Below, in pieces: positions 1 to 5,386 of a DNA stretch of 5,386 nucleotides. The DNA is from Flavobacterium psychrophilum (lineage in GTDB: Bacteria > Bacteroidota > Bacteroidia > Flavobacteriales > Flavobacteriaceae). The stretch lies in the NCBI GenBank assembly GCA_945861915.1, contig CAMAWK010000155.1:1-5386 (forward strand), written 5' to 3'. Positions within the stretch are counted from its first letter, which is position 1; each line of letters starts with the position of its first letter. The notes below the pieces were generated by a model. The model saw only the letters and a list, made by a program, of their open reading frames with translations, ran no database searches and was not told the origin of the DNA. The translations under genes were made by a program, and so were the position numbers.

Positions 1-122
1 GCAAATTCTTTGACCATGTCGCGCATCATAATTTGCTCTTCCGAAAAATCTTCGGGAGTAAATATGTTTTCACATTTGGTTTCTTTTACGAGGAATTGTC
101 CTCCGCGGGTGATGTCGTTCAT
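1..122 (-). CDS. fadE: Acyl-CoA dehydrogenase, N-terminal fragment (runs off the left edge)
   Basis: My own translation of the minus strand from an ATG at 122-120 gives 40 residues, beginning MNDITRGGQFLVKETKCENI and continuing through FTPEDFSEEQ to a residue string ending MVKEF, open at the window edge. The N-terminal RGGQFLVKET...FTPEDFSEEQ pattern is what I recognise from FadE-type acyl-CoA dehydrogenases of Bacteroidota and Bacillus, whose alpha-helical N-terminal domain starts at about this point. The family uses FAD to oxidise acyl-CoA to trans-2-enoyl-CoA in the cytoplasm, the first step of beta-oxidation. No catalytic residue is visible because only the extreme N-terminus is present. 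It is the third enzyme gene after fadN and fadA, 108 bp beyond the fadA stop. Its start codon lies one base from the end of a GC-rich inverted repeat, so translation may be affected by RNA structure. The symbol rests on synteny with fadNAE; the substrate chain length is unknown. Confidence 0.88.
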   Translation of the reverse strand, partial: MNDITRGGQFLVKETKCENIFTPEDFSEEQIMMRDMVKEF

Positions 123-123
123 A

Positions 124-242
124 TTAGCCCCCTAACCCCCGAAGGGGGAATTCCTACTAGGGGTAAGTAGGCTTTTATTAAATTATTTTAAAATATTTAT
201 TCATAATGTTAAGAGTTCCCCCTTTGGGGGTTAGGGGGCTAA
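124..242. repeat. Long GC-rich inverted repeat between fadA and fadE
   Basis: The arms 124-150 and 216-242 are complementary over 27 bp with a single mismatch (141 against 225), separated by a 65-nt AT-rich spacer. The core of each arm reads AGCCCCCTAACCCCC followed by (G/A)AAGGGGGAA, so each arm also contains its own small CCCCC-NNN-GGGGG hairpin (136-148 and 218-230). The spacer carries a 6-bp stem, CCTACT at 153-158 against AGTAGG at 166-171. In a genome this AT-rich, such C and G blocks stand out sharply. I recall similar CCCCTAACCCCC-type sequences as dispersed intergenic repeats in Flavobacterium genomes, but that is memory, not a search. One arm covers the last coding triplets and the stop codon of fadA; the other stops one base before the fadE ATG. 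Possible roles are an mRNA stability element, partial terminator, translational gate, or passive insertion of a REP-like sequence. There is no U-tract typical of an intrinsic terminator. Confidence 0.9.
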
Positions 243-1418
243 AAATTCATAAACCCCAGCAGTTCCCTGTCCTGTTCCTACACACATAGAAACTATACCA
301 TATTTAGATTTTCTCAAACGCATTTCTTCAAAAAGTTGTACTGATAATTTTGCACCTGTGCAGCCCAGCGGGTGACCTAATGCTATGGCACCACCATTTA
401 CATTAATGATTTCTGGATTCAAGTTCAATTCACGAGTAACTGCCAACGCTTGTGATGCGAAGGCTTCGTTCAATTCGATTAGGTCAATATCATTTAAAGT
501 TAAACCTGCTTGTTTTAAAGCTTTCGGAATTGCTTTTACAGGTCCAATACCCATAATTCTTGGTTCTACTCCAGCAGAAGCGAAGTTTACTAATCTAGCA
601 ATAGGCTCAAGGTTTAATTCCTTAACCATTTCTTCGCTCATAACCAATACAAATGCTGCACCATCACTCATTTGAGATGAATTGCCAGCAGTAACTGAAC
701 CATCAGCTGCAAAAACGGGTTTTAAATTAGCCAAAGCTTCGATAGAAGTCCCAGCTCTTGGTCCTTCGTCTTTGCTAACTATATATGATTTTGTTTCTTT
801 TTTACCGTTTTCATTAATAAATGTTTGTTCTACAGTAATAGGAACTATTTGTTTGTCAAACTTTCCTTCAGCCTGAGCTTTTAGTGCTTTGTTATGAGAA
901 TGGAAAGCAAACTCATCTTGATCGGCACGTGATATATTGAATTGTTTCGCCACCGCTTCCGATGTTAATCCCATTCCCCAGTAGTAATCTTCGTTACCTG
1001 CTTTGGCAACAGCATAATCTGGAGTGGGTTTGTAACCTCCCATTGGAATAAAACTCATACTTTCGGCACCACCAGCAATGATGCAATGTGCCATTCCAGA
1101 TTGGATTTTGGCTGTTGCCATCCCGATAGTTTCTAAACCAGATGCACAATATCTATTCACTGTTACACCTGGGACATCTTCTACTTTTAACCCCATTAAA
1201 GATATTAAACGACCTACATTCAAACCCTGTTCAGCTTCAGGCATGGCATTTCCAACCATAACATCATCGATACGGGTTTTGTCAAAATTAGGTAATTCAG
1301 CCATCATAAATTCGATGGTTTCTGCTGCTAATTCATCTGGACGTTTAAAACGGAATAATCCTTTTGGTGCTTTGCCAACGGCAGTTCTGTAAGCTTTTAC
1401 TATGTATGCTGTTTTCAT
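231..1418 (-). CDS. fadA: Acetyl-CoA acyltransferase (3-ketoacyl-CoA thiolase)
   Basis: A 395-residue thiolase of normal family length, cleaving 3-ketoacyl-CoA with CoA to acetyl-CoA and a shortened acyl-CoA; cytoplasmic. The catalytic set is complete: nucleophile Cys91 in VNRYCASGLE, the NEAFA motif at about 317-321, His349 in GGAIALGHPLGCTG, and Cys379 in CVGTGQG. The oligomer/active-site segment SGMAHCIIAGGAESMS (about 107-122) is also present. I chose the ATG at 1418 (MKTAYIVKAYRTAVGK): the fold's first strand begins there and an A-rich leader precedes it. An in-frame ATG seven codons upstream (1439) would add MLLKIKN, which lies at the edge of the intergenic repeat and is probably not used. 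The gene sits 92 bp after fadN and 108 bp before fadE, consistent with one beta-oxidation operon. The C-terminus reads EFLAP, where the last codons and the stop fall inside the GC-rich inverted repeat; I would expect relatives to end near EFL. A biosynthetic acetyl-CoA C-acetyltransferase role is less likely given the neighbours. Confidence 0.95.
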   Translation of the reverse strand: MKTAYIVKAYRTAVGKAPKGLFRFKRPDELAAETIEFMMAELPNFDKTRIDDVMVGNAMPEAEQGLNVGRLISLMGLKVEDVPGVTVNRYCASGLETIGMATAKIQSGMAHCIIAGGAESMSFIPMGGYKPTPDYAVAKAGNEDYYWGMGLTSEAVAKQFNISRADQDEFAFHSHNKALKAQAEGKFDKQIVPITVEQTFINENGKKETKSYIVSKDEGPRAGTSIEALANLKPVFAADGSVTAGNSSQMSDGAAFVLVMSEEMVKELNLEPIARLVNFASAGVEPRIMGIGPVKAIPKALKQAGLTLNDIDLIELNEAFASQALAVTRELNLNPEIINVNGGAIALGHPLGCTGAKLSVQLFEEMRLRKSKYGIVSMCVGTGQGTAGVYEFLAP

Positions 1419-1439
1419 ATTTTTTATTTTTAAGAGCAT

Positions 1440-1509
1440 AGAAAATAGATGAAAGAAAATAGACTTTGTGATTGTTTCAAATCTATGTTCTATTCTCTAT
1501 GTTCTATTT
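1440..1509. repeat. AT-rich inverted repeat of tandem 14-bp units between fadN and fadA
   Basis: The left arm holds two 14-nt units in tandem (AGAAAATAGATGAA at 1440-1453, AGAAAATAGACTTT at 1454-1467). The right arm holds two near-identical 14-nt units in the opposite sense (TCTATGTTCTATTC at 1482-1495, TCTATGTTCTATTT at 1496-1509). The reverse complement of a right unit, GAATAGAACATAGA, resembles the left units with a substitution and an indel, so the stretch can fold as an imperfect hairpin with a loop of about 14 nt. The element fills nearly the whole gap between the two genes and abuts the fadN TAG stop at 1513-1511. A related sequence occurs at the marR-fadN junction. It does not look like an intrinsic terminator because the stem is AT-rich; function is unknown. 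Confidence 0.72.
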
Positions 1510-1510
1510 T

Positions 1511-3901
1511 CTAATTACGAAGTGGTTTCCCTTTAGTTAACATAAACTGTATTCTCTCTAGTGTTTTTCTTTCAGTGCAAAGAGATAAAAATGCTTCTCT
1601 TTCAATATCTAATAAATATTGTTCTGATACTAAAGTATGTTCCGATAAATCACCACCAGCCATTACATAAGCAAGTTTATTGGCAATTTTTAAATCGTGT
1701 TCGGATATGTATTTTCCCGCCACCATTTGGTTTGTGCCTACCAAGAACATTCCTAGTGCTTGTTTTCCCAAAACTTTTACATCTTTCCTTTGAATTGGTT
1801 TTGTATAACCAGCTTCTGCCATTATTAATGCATGTTTTTTAGCTTCAGCAATTTGACGTTCTTTATTAACTACTACAATATCTTTACCCTGTTGTAATAT
1901 CCCTAAATCAAAGGCTTCATAGGCTGATGTAGACACTTTTGCCATAGCCACAGTCATGAAATATTCTTGTAAAACATTCAATTCAACATCATTTTTACGA
2001 AATAAATCGGAGGCACGCAAAGCCATTTCTTTAGAACCACCTCCACCAGGAATTACACCAACTCCAAATTCAACCAATCCAATGTAGGTTTCTGCTGCAG
2101 CAACTACTTTATCAGCATGCATACTCATTTCGCAACCGCCACCCAAAGTCATTCCGTGTGGTGCAACCACCACCGGAATTCCAGAATAGCGAACCCGCAT
2201 CATGGTGTCTTGGAACATCTTGATAGCCATGTTTAATTCATCATATTCTTGCTCAACAGCCATCATAAATATCATTCCGATATTAGCACCAACAGAAAAA
2301 TTAGCTGCTTGATTGCCAATAACCAACCCTTGATATTCTTTTTCAGAAAGGTCAATTGCTTTATTTATTGCTGCTAAAACATCACCCCCAATGGTATTCA
2401 TTTTAGATTGGAATTCTAAATTTAGAATTCCATCGCCCAAATCTTGAATAATAGCTCCACTATTGCTCCATACTTTTTTGCTTTCGCGAATGTTATTCAG
2501 GATGATAAAACTGTCTTGACCCGGAACTTTAGTTTGCGATTTCATAGGGATATTATAGAAGTAAGTTGCCCCTTCTTTTATGGTGTAAAAACTTGTATTT
2601 CCAGAAGCCAACATTTCGGTAACCCAATCAGCAGGAGCAAGGCCTTCCGCTTTCATGATTTCAATCCCTTTTTCAACACCAATGGCATCCCAAATTTCGA
2701 AAGGACCATTTTCCCATCCGAAACCTGCTTTCATGGCATCATCTATTTTATATAATTCATCTGAAATTTCAGGAATACGATTTGAAACATAAGCAAACAT
2801 TCCAGAGAACGATTTGCGGTAAAATTCGCCCGCTTTGTCTTTTCCTTTTACTAAAACTTTGAATCTATCGACCGTTTTTTCAATGGTTTTAGTTAGCTCT
2901 AAAGTGGCAAAAGAAGCTCTTTTTGCAGAACGATATTCCAATGTAACTAAATCTAAAGAAAGAATATCTTTATCAACTTTTTTATAAAAACCTTGGTTGG
3001 TTTTGCTTCCTAACCATTTGTTTTCCATCATTTTATTGACGAAATCAGGTAGCTTAAACAATTCATGTTGTTCGTCATTAGGACAATTGTCATAAATTCC
3101 GTTGGCAACATGCACTAAAGTGTCTAGACCAACGACATCTACTGTTCTAAAAGTAGCTGATTTTGGACGACCGATTACTGGTCCTGTTAGTTTATCTACT
3201 TCTTCAATAGTCAATCCCATTTCTTTAACCAAATGAAATAAACTCTGAATTCCGTAGATACCAATTCTATTTCCTATGAAAGCAGGAGTATCTTTGGCTA
3301 CTACCGAAGTTTTTCCTAAAAATTTCTCACCATAAATAGTCAAGAAATCTAAAACTTCATAAGATGTTTGCGGTCCTGGAATAATTTCAAATAACTTTAA
3401 ATATCGAGCTGGATTGAAAAAGTGCGTTCCACAAAAATGTTTTTGAAAATCTTCACTTCGACCTTCACTCATGAATTTTATTGGAATTCCAGAAGTATTA
3501 GAAGTTATTAGAGTGCCGGGTTTACGGAATTTTTCTACTTGTTCAAAAACTAATTTTTTAATATCCAAGCGTTCAACGACTACTTCTATAATCCAATCAA
3601 CGTTGGCAATTTGTGCCATATCGTCGGTGGTGTTACCAGTACTGATTCTGTTGGCAAATTTTGCATTGTAAATAGGAGCCGGTTTCGATTTTAAAGCATT
3701 GGCTAAACTTTCATTTACCAAACGGTTGCGTACAATTTTGCTTTCTAGAGTTAATCCTTTTTTGGTTTCAGCATCAGTAAGTTCTCTCGGAACTATATCG
3801 AGAAGTAAAACTTCGACACCAATATTGGCAAAATGACAAGCAATGCCAGATCCCATAATTCCAGATCCAATGACAGCAACTTTTTTAATATTTCTTTTCA
3901 T
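1511..3901 (-). CDS. fadN: Fused 3-hydroxyacyl-CoA dehydrogenase / enoyl-CoA hydratase (FadN type)
   Basis: A 796-residue cytoplasmic bifunctional beta-oxidation enzyme that hydrates 2-enoyl-CoA and oxidises the resulting 3-hydroxyacyl-CoA with NAD. Domain order is dehydrogenase then hydratase, as in B. subtilis FadN (of similar length) and the reverse of E. coli FadB. The NAD-binding Rossmann motif GSGIMGSG is at 12-19 with acidic Asp35 closing the second strand. Dehydrogenase catalytic features are SNTSGI (134-139), His160 in GTHFFNP with Glu172, and Asn211 in FIGNRIG. The C-terminal dehydrogenase domain spans roughly 205-410. The crotonase-fold hydratase lies at about 485-690: oxyanion-hole segment FSVGANIGM (535-543), GMTLGGGCE with Glu591, and LVEFGVGVIPGGGG with Glu611. 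These two glutamates correspond to the catalytic pair of rat crotonase, so both activities look intact. The ATG at 3901 sits directly before the first Rossmann strand and follows an A-rich leader. It lies 87 bp after marR and 92 bp before fadA. Confidence 0.96.
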   Translation of the reverse strand: MKRNIKKVAVIGSGIMGSGIACHFANIGVEVLLLDIVPRELTDAETKKGLTLESKIVRNRLVNESLANALKSKPAPIYNAKFANRISTGNTTDDMAQIANVDWIIEVVVERLDIKKLVFEQVEKFRKPGTLITSNTSGIPIKFMSEGRSEDFQKHFCGTHFFNPARYLKLFEIIPGPQTSYEVLDFLTIYGEKFLGKTSVVAKDTPAFIGNRIGIYGIQSLFHLVKEMGLTIEEVDKLTGPVIGRPKSATFRTVDVVGLDTLVHVANGIYDNCPNDEQHELFKLPDFVNKMMENKWLGSKTNQGFYKKVDKDILSLDLVTLEYRSAKRASFATLELTKTIEKTVDRFKVLVKGKDKAGEFYRKSFSGMFAYVSNRIPEISDELYKIDDAMKAGFGWENGPFEIWDAIGVEKGIEIMKAEGLAPADWVTEMLASGNTSFYTIKEGATYFYNIPMKSQTKVPGQDSFIILNNIRESKKVWSNSGAIIQDLGDGILNLEFQSKMNTIGGDVLAAINKAIDLSEKEYQGLVIGNQAANFSVGANIGMIFMMAVEQEYDELNMAIKMFQDTMMRVRYSGIPVVVAPHGMTLGGGCEMSMHADKVVAAAETYIGLVEFGVGVIPGGGGSKEMALRASDLFRKNDVELNVLQEYFMTVAMAKVSTSAYEAFDLGILQQGKDIVVVNKERQIAEAKKHALIMAEAGYTKPIQRKDVKVLGKQALGMFLVGTNQMVAGKYISEHDLKIANKLAYVMAGGDLSEHTLVSEQYLLDIEREAFLSLCTERKTLERIQFMLTKGKPLRN

Positions 3902-3913
3902 TTTTCATTTATT

Positions 3914-3977
3914 AGAGAATAGAAAATAGACTTTAATAGTAGTAAGTTTAATTCTAATGTTCTTTATTCTATTTTTT
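3914..3977. repeat. Second, diverged copy of the AT-rich intergenic repeat (marR-fadN gap)
   Basis: The gap between marR and fadN contains AGAAAATAGACTTT at 3921-3934, identical over 14 nt to 1454-1467 in the fadN-fadA gap. GAATAGAAAATAGA at 3917-3930 differs at one position from the reverse complement of the unit at 1482-1495. The right side carries ATGTTCT (3957-3963) followed by ATTCTATTTT, again matching the right arm of the other copy after a few indels. Left and right parts are roughly complementary but more degraded than in the other copy, so any hairpin is weak. The two stretches appear to be copies of one dispersed element or to share a recent origin. Confidence 0.6.
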
Positions 3978-3988
3978 TTGTTCGTAAT

Positions 3989-4420
3989 TTAAAATATTTT
4001 TTTTTCGGCTACTAAATCATTTATTATTTCGGCTACTTCAATAAAATGGTCAAGTTTTTCAGATGGAATAATCTGTTTTACAGTTTCGTTGAATTTTAAT
4101 ACTGTATTTCTAGAAAGTTCCCTTTTTTCTTTACCCAATTCGGTTAAATGAATTAATACGCCACGACCATCTTCAGGATTTTTTTTTCGAATAATTAATC
4201 CCTTTTCTTCCAAAGATTTTAATGTTCGGGTTAGGCTTGTAGCTTCCATTCCCATTTTTGGACCTAATGTCGTCGAAGGAGTTCCTTTGTCTTTATCAAT
4301 ACTCAAAAGAGCAAAACCAGTAGCCATAGTTGCTTCATATTTTAAAGCCTCTTCGTTGTACATTCTGGACACCGTTTGCCAAGTGGCACGAAGAATAAAG
4401 TCTATTGTTTTATCTTTCAT
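3989..4420 (-). CDS. MarR-family transcriptional regulator, probable regulator of the beta-oxidation cluster
   Basis: A 143-residue protein of typical MarR length. The N-terminal helix (1-30) and C-terminal helices (about 95-140) would form the dimer interface. The winged helix-turn-helix spans about 47-93: TPSTTLGPKMGMEATSLTRT supplies the scaffold and recognition helices, LKSLEEKGLIIRKK leads into the wing, and NPEDGRGVLIHLTELG (81-96) is the wing with the Asp-Gly-Arg triplet characteristic of MarR proteins. Such proteins bind palindromes as dimers and usually release DNA on binding a small ligand. An 18-bp palindrome lies 35 bp upstream of this gene next to a -7 promoter element, supporting autoregulation. 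Because it leads directly into fadN and fadA, control of fatty-acid degradation is the likely job, with an acyl-CoA or fatty acid as possible ligand (inference). The ATG at 4420 follows an A-rich leader. Oddity: two runs of nine A on the coding strand, one encoding wing residues R78-N81 and one near the C-terminus. Confidence 0.92.
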   Translation of the reverse strand: MKDKTIDFILRATWQTVSRMYNEEALKYEATMATGFALLSIDKDKGTPSTTLGPKMGMEATSLTRTLKSLEEKGLIIRKKNPEDGRGVLIHLTELGKEKRELSRNTVLKFNETVKQIIPSEKLDHFIEVAEIINDLVAEKKIF

Positions 4421-4438
4421 AGATTTTTATATTGAATT

Positions 4439-4446
4439 CAAAGATA
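4439..4446 (-). promoter_or_regulatory. Bacteroidota -7 promoter element upstream of marR
   Basis: On the minus strand this reads TATCTTTG, an exact match to the TAnnTTTG -7 consensus recognised by the primary sigma factor of Bacteroidota. It lies 18 bp upstream of the marR ATG, which would give a leader of only about 10-15 nt. No convincing -33 TTTG/TTG is visible at the usual distance; that position is occupied by the palindrome at 4455-4472. The promoter would serve marR and, if the junctions are read through, the fad genes behind it. Confidence 0.6.
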
Positions 4447-4454
4447 TAAAAAAA

Positions 4455-4472
4455 TACTATGCACGCATAGTA
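4455..4472. promoter_or_regulatory. Candidate MarR operator palindrome
   Basis: TACTATGC at 4455-4462 and GCATAGTA at 4465-4472 form perfect 8-bp arms around a 2-bp centre (AC), an 18-bp near-perfect palindrome. Length and symmetry suit a MarR-type dimer. It sits eight bases upstream of the -7 element, overlapping the expected -33 region, so binding there should block RNA polymerase. Among the intergenic regions of the window I see only this copy, so the fad genes would be controlled through read-through from this site unless further sites lie outside. Assignment to the adjacent regulator is inferred from position. Confidence 0.75.
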
Positions 4473-4576
4473 AATTAAATATTTTTTTCAATTTTTTCAA
4501 AAAGAAAAAAACTTTCAAGAATCAAGGTAATATTAAAATAAAAAATGGAGTAGATGAGTGAAAAAGGTTTTTGTAA

Positions 4577-5362
4577 TTAAAATCCCCTTTGTCTTTTGGC
4601 TTCAAAAATTAAAATAGCGGCAGCAACAGAAACATTCATGCTGTCAATTTCGCCTTGCATCGGAATAATGATGTTTTGTGTAGCTGCATTACGCCATGCT
4701 TCACTTAGTCCAGTTGCTTCTGTTCCAACGACTAAAGCTGTAGGTGAAGTGTAATCTTGAGTATGATAGCCTGTTGAATTTTGCAAAGTAGCGCTGTAAA
4801 TGTTGATTTTTTGGTCTTTTAAAAAAGAAATAATTTCGGATGTTGTGCCAGTTGCAATTTGATTTGTAAATAAGCATCCCACACTCGAACGCACAATATT
4901 CGGATTATATAAATCGCTTTTTGGATTGGCAATAATCACAGCGTCGAGATTTGCGGCATCTGCAGGTCGTAATAAAGCTCCAATATTTCCTGGTTTTTCG
5001 GGAGCTTCCGCAATTAAAATTAATGGATTTTTAGATAATCGTAAATCTGATAATTCCATTGATTTTGTTTTGGCTACTGCCAAAACACCTTCGGTAGTAT
5101 CTCGATAGGCTAATTTTTGATAGATTTCTTTTGAAATTTCGATTAATTCGGCATTTTTATTCCATTTCGAAATTTCTATTTCGGATAGTAATTCAGGTAA
5201 AAATAAGATGGTTTCTATTTCGTACCCCCCTTTTATCGCAATTGAAATTTCGCGTATTCCTTCAATTAAAAACGTTCCAGTTTGTTTTCTTGCTTTTGAT
5301 TTTTCTTGTAATAAAACCAAGGATTTTATGAATGGATTTTGAATGGAAGTAATTTGTTTCAA
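4577..5362 (-). CDS. TrmH/SpoU-family (SPOUT) RNA 2'-O-methyltransferase
   Basis: A 261-residue protein with the two-domain layout of the family. Residues about 28-98 form the SpoU substrate-binding domain (TGTFLIEGIRE early, YRDTTEGVLAVAK at its end). Residues about 112-258 form the trefoil-knot methyltransferase. Motif 1 is EKPGNIGALLRPADAANLDA (122-141) with Asn126 and Arg132; motif 2 is ALVVGTEATGL (209-219); motif 3 is IIPMQGEIDSMNVSVAAAI (232-250). These bind S-adenosylmethionine and perform ribose 2'-O-methylation of rRNA or tRNA; the target site cannot be read from the sequence. The start is probably the TTG at 5362-5360: an in-frame TAA lies at 5386-5384, no ATG occurs between them, and the first internal Met is at 102, which would delete the substrate-binding domain. 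Motif 1 has LLRPADA where ILRTADA is more common. It is separated from marR by 156 bp containing marR's own promoter, so it is probably a separate transcription unit. Confidence 0.92.
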   Translation of the reverse strand: MKQITSIQNPFIKSLVLLQEKSKARKQTGTFLIEGIREISIAIKGGYEIETILFLPELLSEIEISKWNKNAELIEISKEIYQKLAYRDTTEGVLAVAKTKSMELSDLRLSKNPLILIAEAPEKPGNIGALLRPADAANLDAVIIANPKSDLYNPNIVRSSVGCLFTNQIATGTTSEIISFLKDQKINIYSATLQNSTGYHTQDYTSPTALVVGTEATGLSEAWRNAATQNIIIPMQGEIDSMNVSVAAAILIFEAKRQRGF

Positions 5363-5386
5363 AATAAAATATGTTTGATTTTTTTA

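Noticed and set aside
124..242. G-quadruplex formed by the GGGGG runs
   Set aside because: Only three G5 runs lie on the minus strand across the two arms, they are far apart, and they are matched by C runs that favour duplex hairpins.
1419..1439. N-terminal extension MLLKIKN of the thiolase from an upstream ATG at 1439
   Set aside because: The upstream ATG lies at the edge of the intergenic repeat, the thiolase fold begins at MKTAYIVKAYRT, and the inner ATG has the A-rich leader typical of this group.
1478..1485. TAGATTTG on the minus strand, a match to the -7 consensus, as an internal promoter for fadA
   Set aside because: It falls in the repeat hairpin, and no TTG is seen at the right upstream distance; an 8-mer with two free positions is expected by chance in AT-rich DNA.
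1440..1509. CRISPR-like array
   Set aside because: Units are 14 bp, adjacent without spacers and inverted between arms; there are no cas genes.
4473..4576. Intrinsic terminator after the methyltransferase gene (T-rich and A-rich blocks around 4485-4511)
   Set aside because: TTTTTTC and GAAAAAA can pair over seven bases, but the stem is almost entirely A-T and weak; nothing with a GC stem and U-tract is visible.
385..5331. Plus-strand open reading frames of 60-104 codons scattered across the window
   Set aside because: Nearly all lie antisense within the five well-supported minus-strand genes (one only partly, across the marR start and its upstream region), show no recognisable domains, and have compositions expected of shadow frames.

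Overview
The window looks like chromosomal DNA of a low-GC Bacteroidota, most likely a Flavobacterium or close relative. This rests on three things: protein character, A-rich leaders without Shine-Dalgarno sequences before most starts, and a TAnnTTTG-type -7 promoter element. No database search was possible, so genus is an inference. All five recognisable genes lie on the minus strand, so transcription runs from high to low coordinates. I see no mobile element, CRISPR array, tRNA or rRNA.

Layout in transcription order: (1) 5362-4577, a SPOUT/TrmH-family RNA 2'-O-methyltransferase that probably starts at TTG. (2) 4576-4421, an intergenic stretch with a -7 promoter element (4446-4439) and, just upstream of it, an 18-bp palindrome (4455-4472) that is a strong candidate repressor operator. 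(3) 4420-3989, a MarR-family regulator. (4) 3901-1511, a fused 3-hydroxyacyl-CoA dehydrogenase/enoyl-CoA hydratase of FadN type (dehydrogenase domain first). (5) 1418-231, a thiolase (FadA type). (6) 122 to beyond the left edge, the N-terminus of an acyl-CoA dehydrogenase (FadE type).

Genes 4-6 supply the core of fatty-acid beta-oxidation: dehydrogenation of acyl-CoA, hydration and second oxidation by the fusion protein, then thiolytic cleavage. The order matches the fadN-fadA-fadE operon known from Bacillus subtilis. Here a MarR-type protein, rather than the TetR-type FadR of Bacillus, heads the cluster. The palindrome beside its promoter suggests autoregulation and probably ligand-relieved repression of the whole unit, the ligand perhaps being an acyl-CoA (inference).

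The least ordinary part is the spacing between the genes. All three junctions of the catabolic cluster hold inverted-repeat DNA. The marR-fadN and fadN-fadA junctions share a diverged AT-rich repeat built on a 14-bp unit. The fadA-fadE junction has a 27-bp GC-rich inverted repeat that contains the fadA stop codon and ends one base before the fadE start codon. No gene-free stretch exceeds 300 bases.
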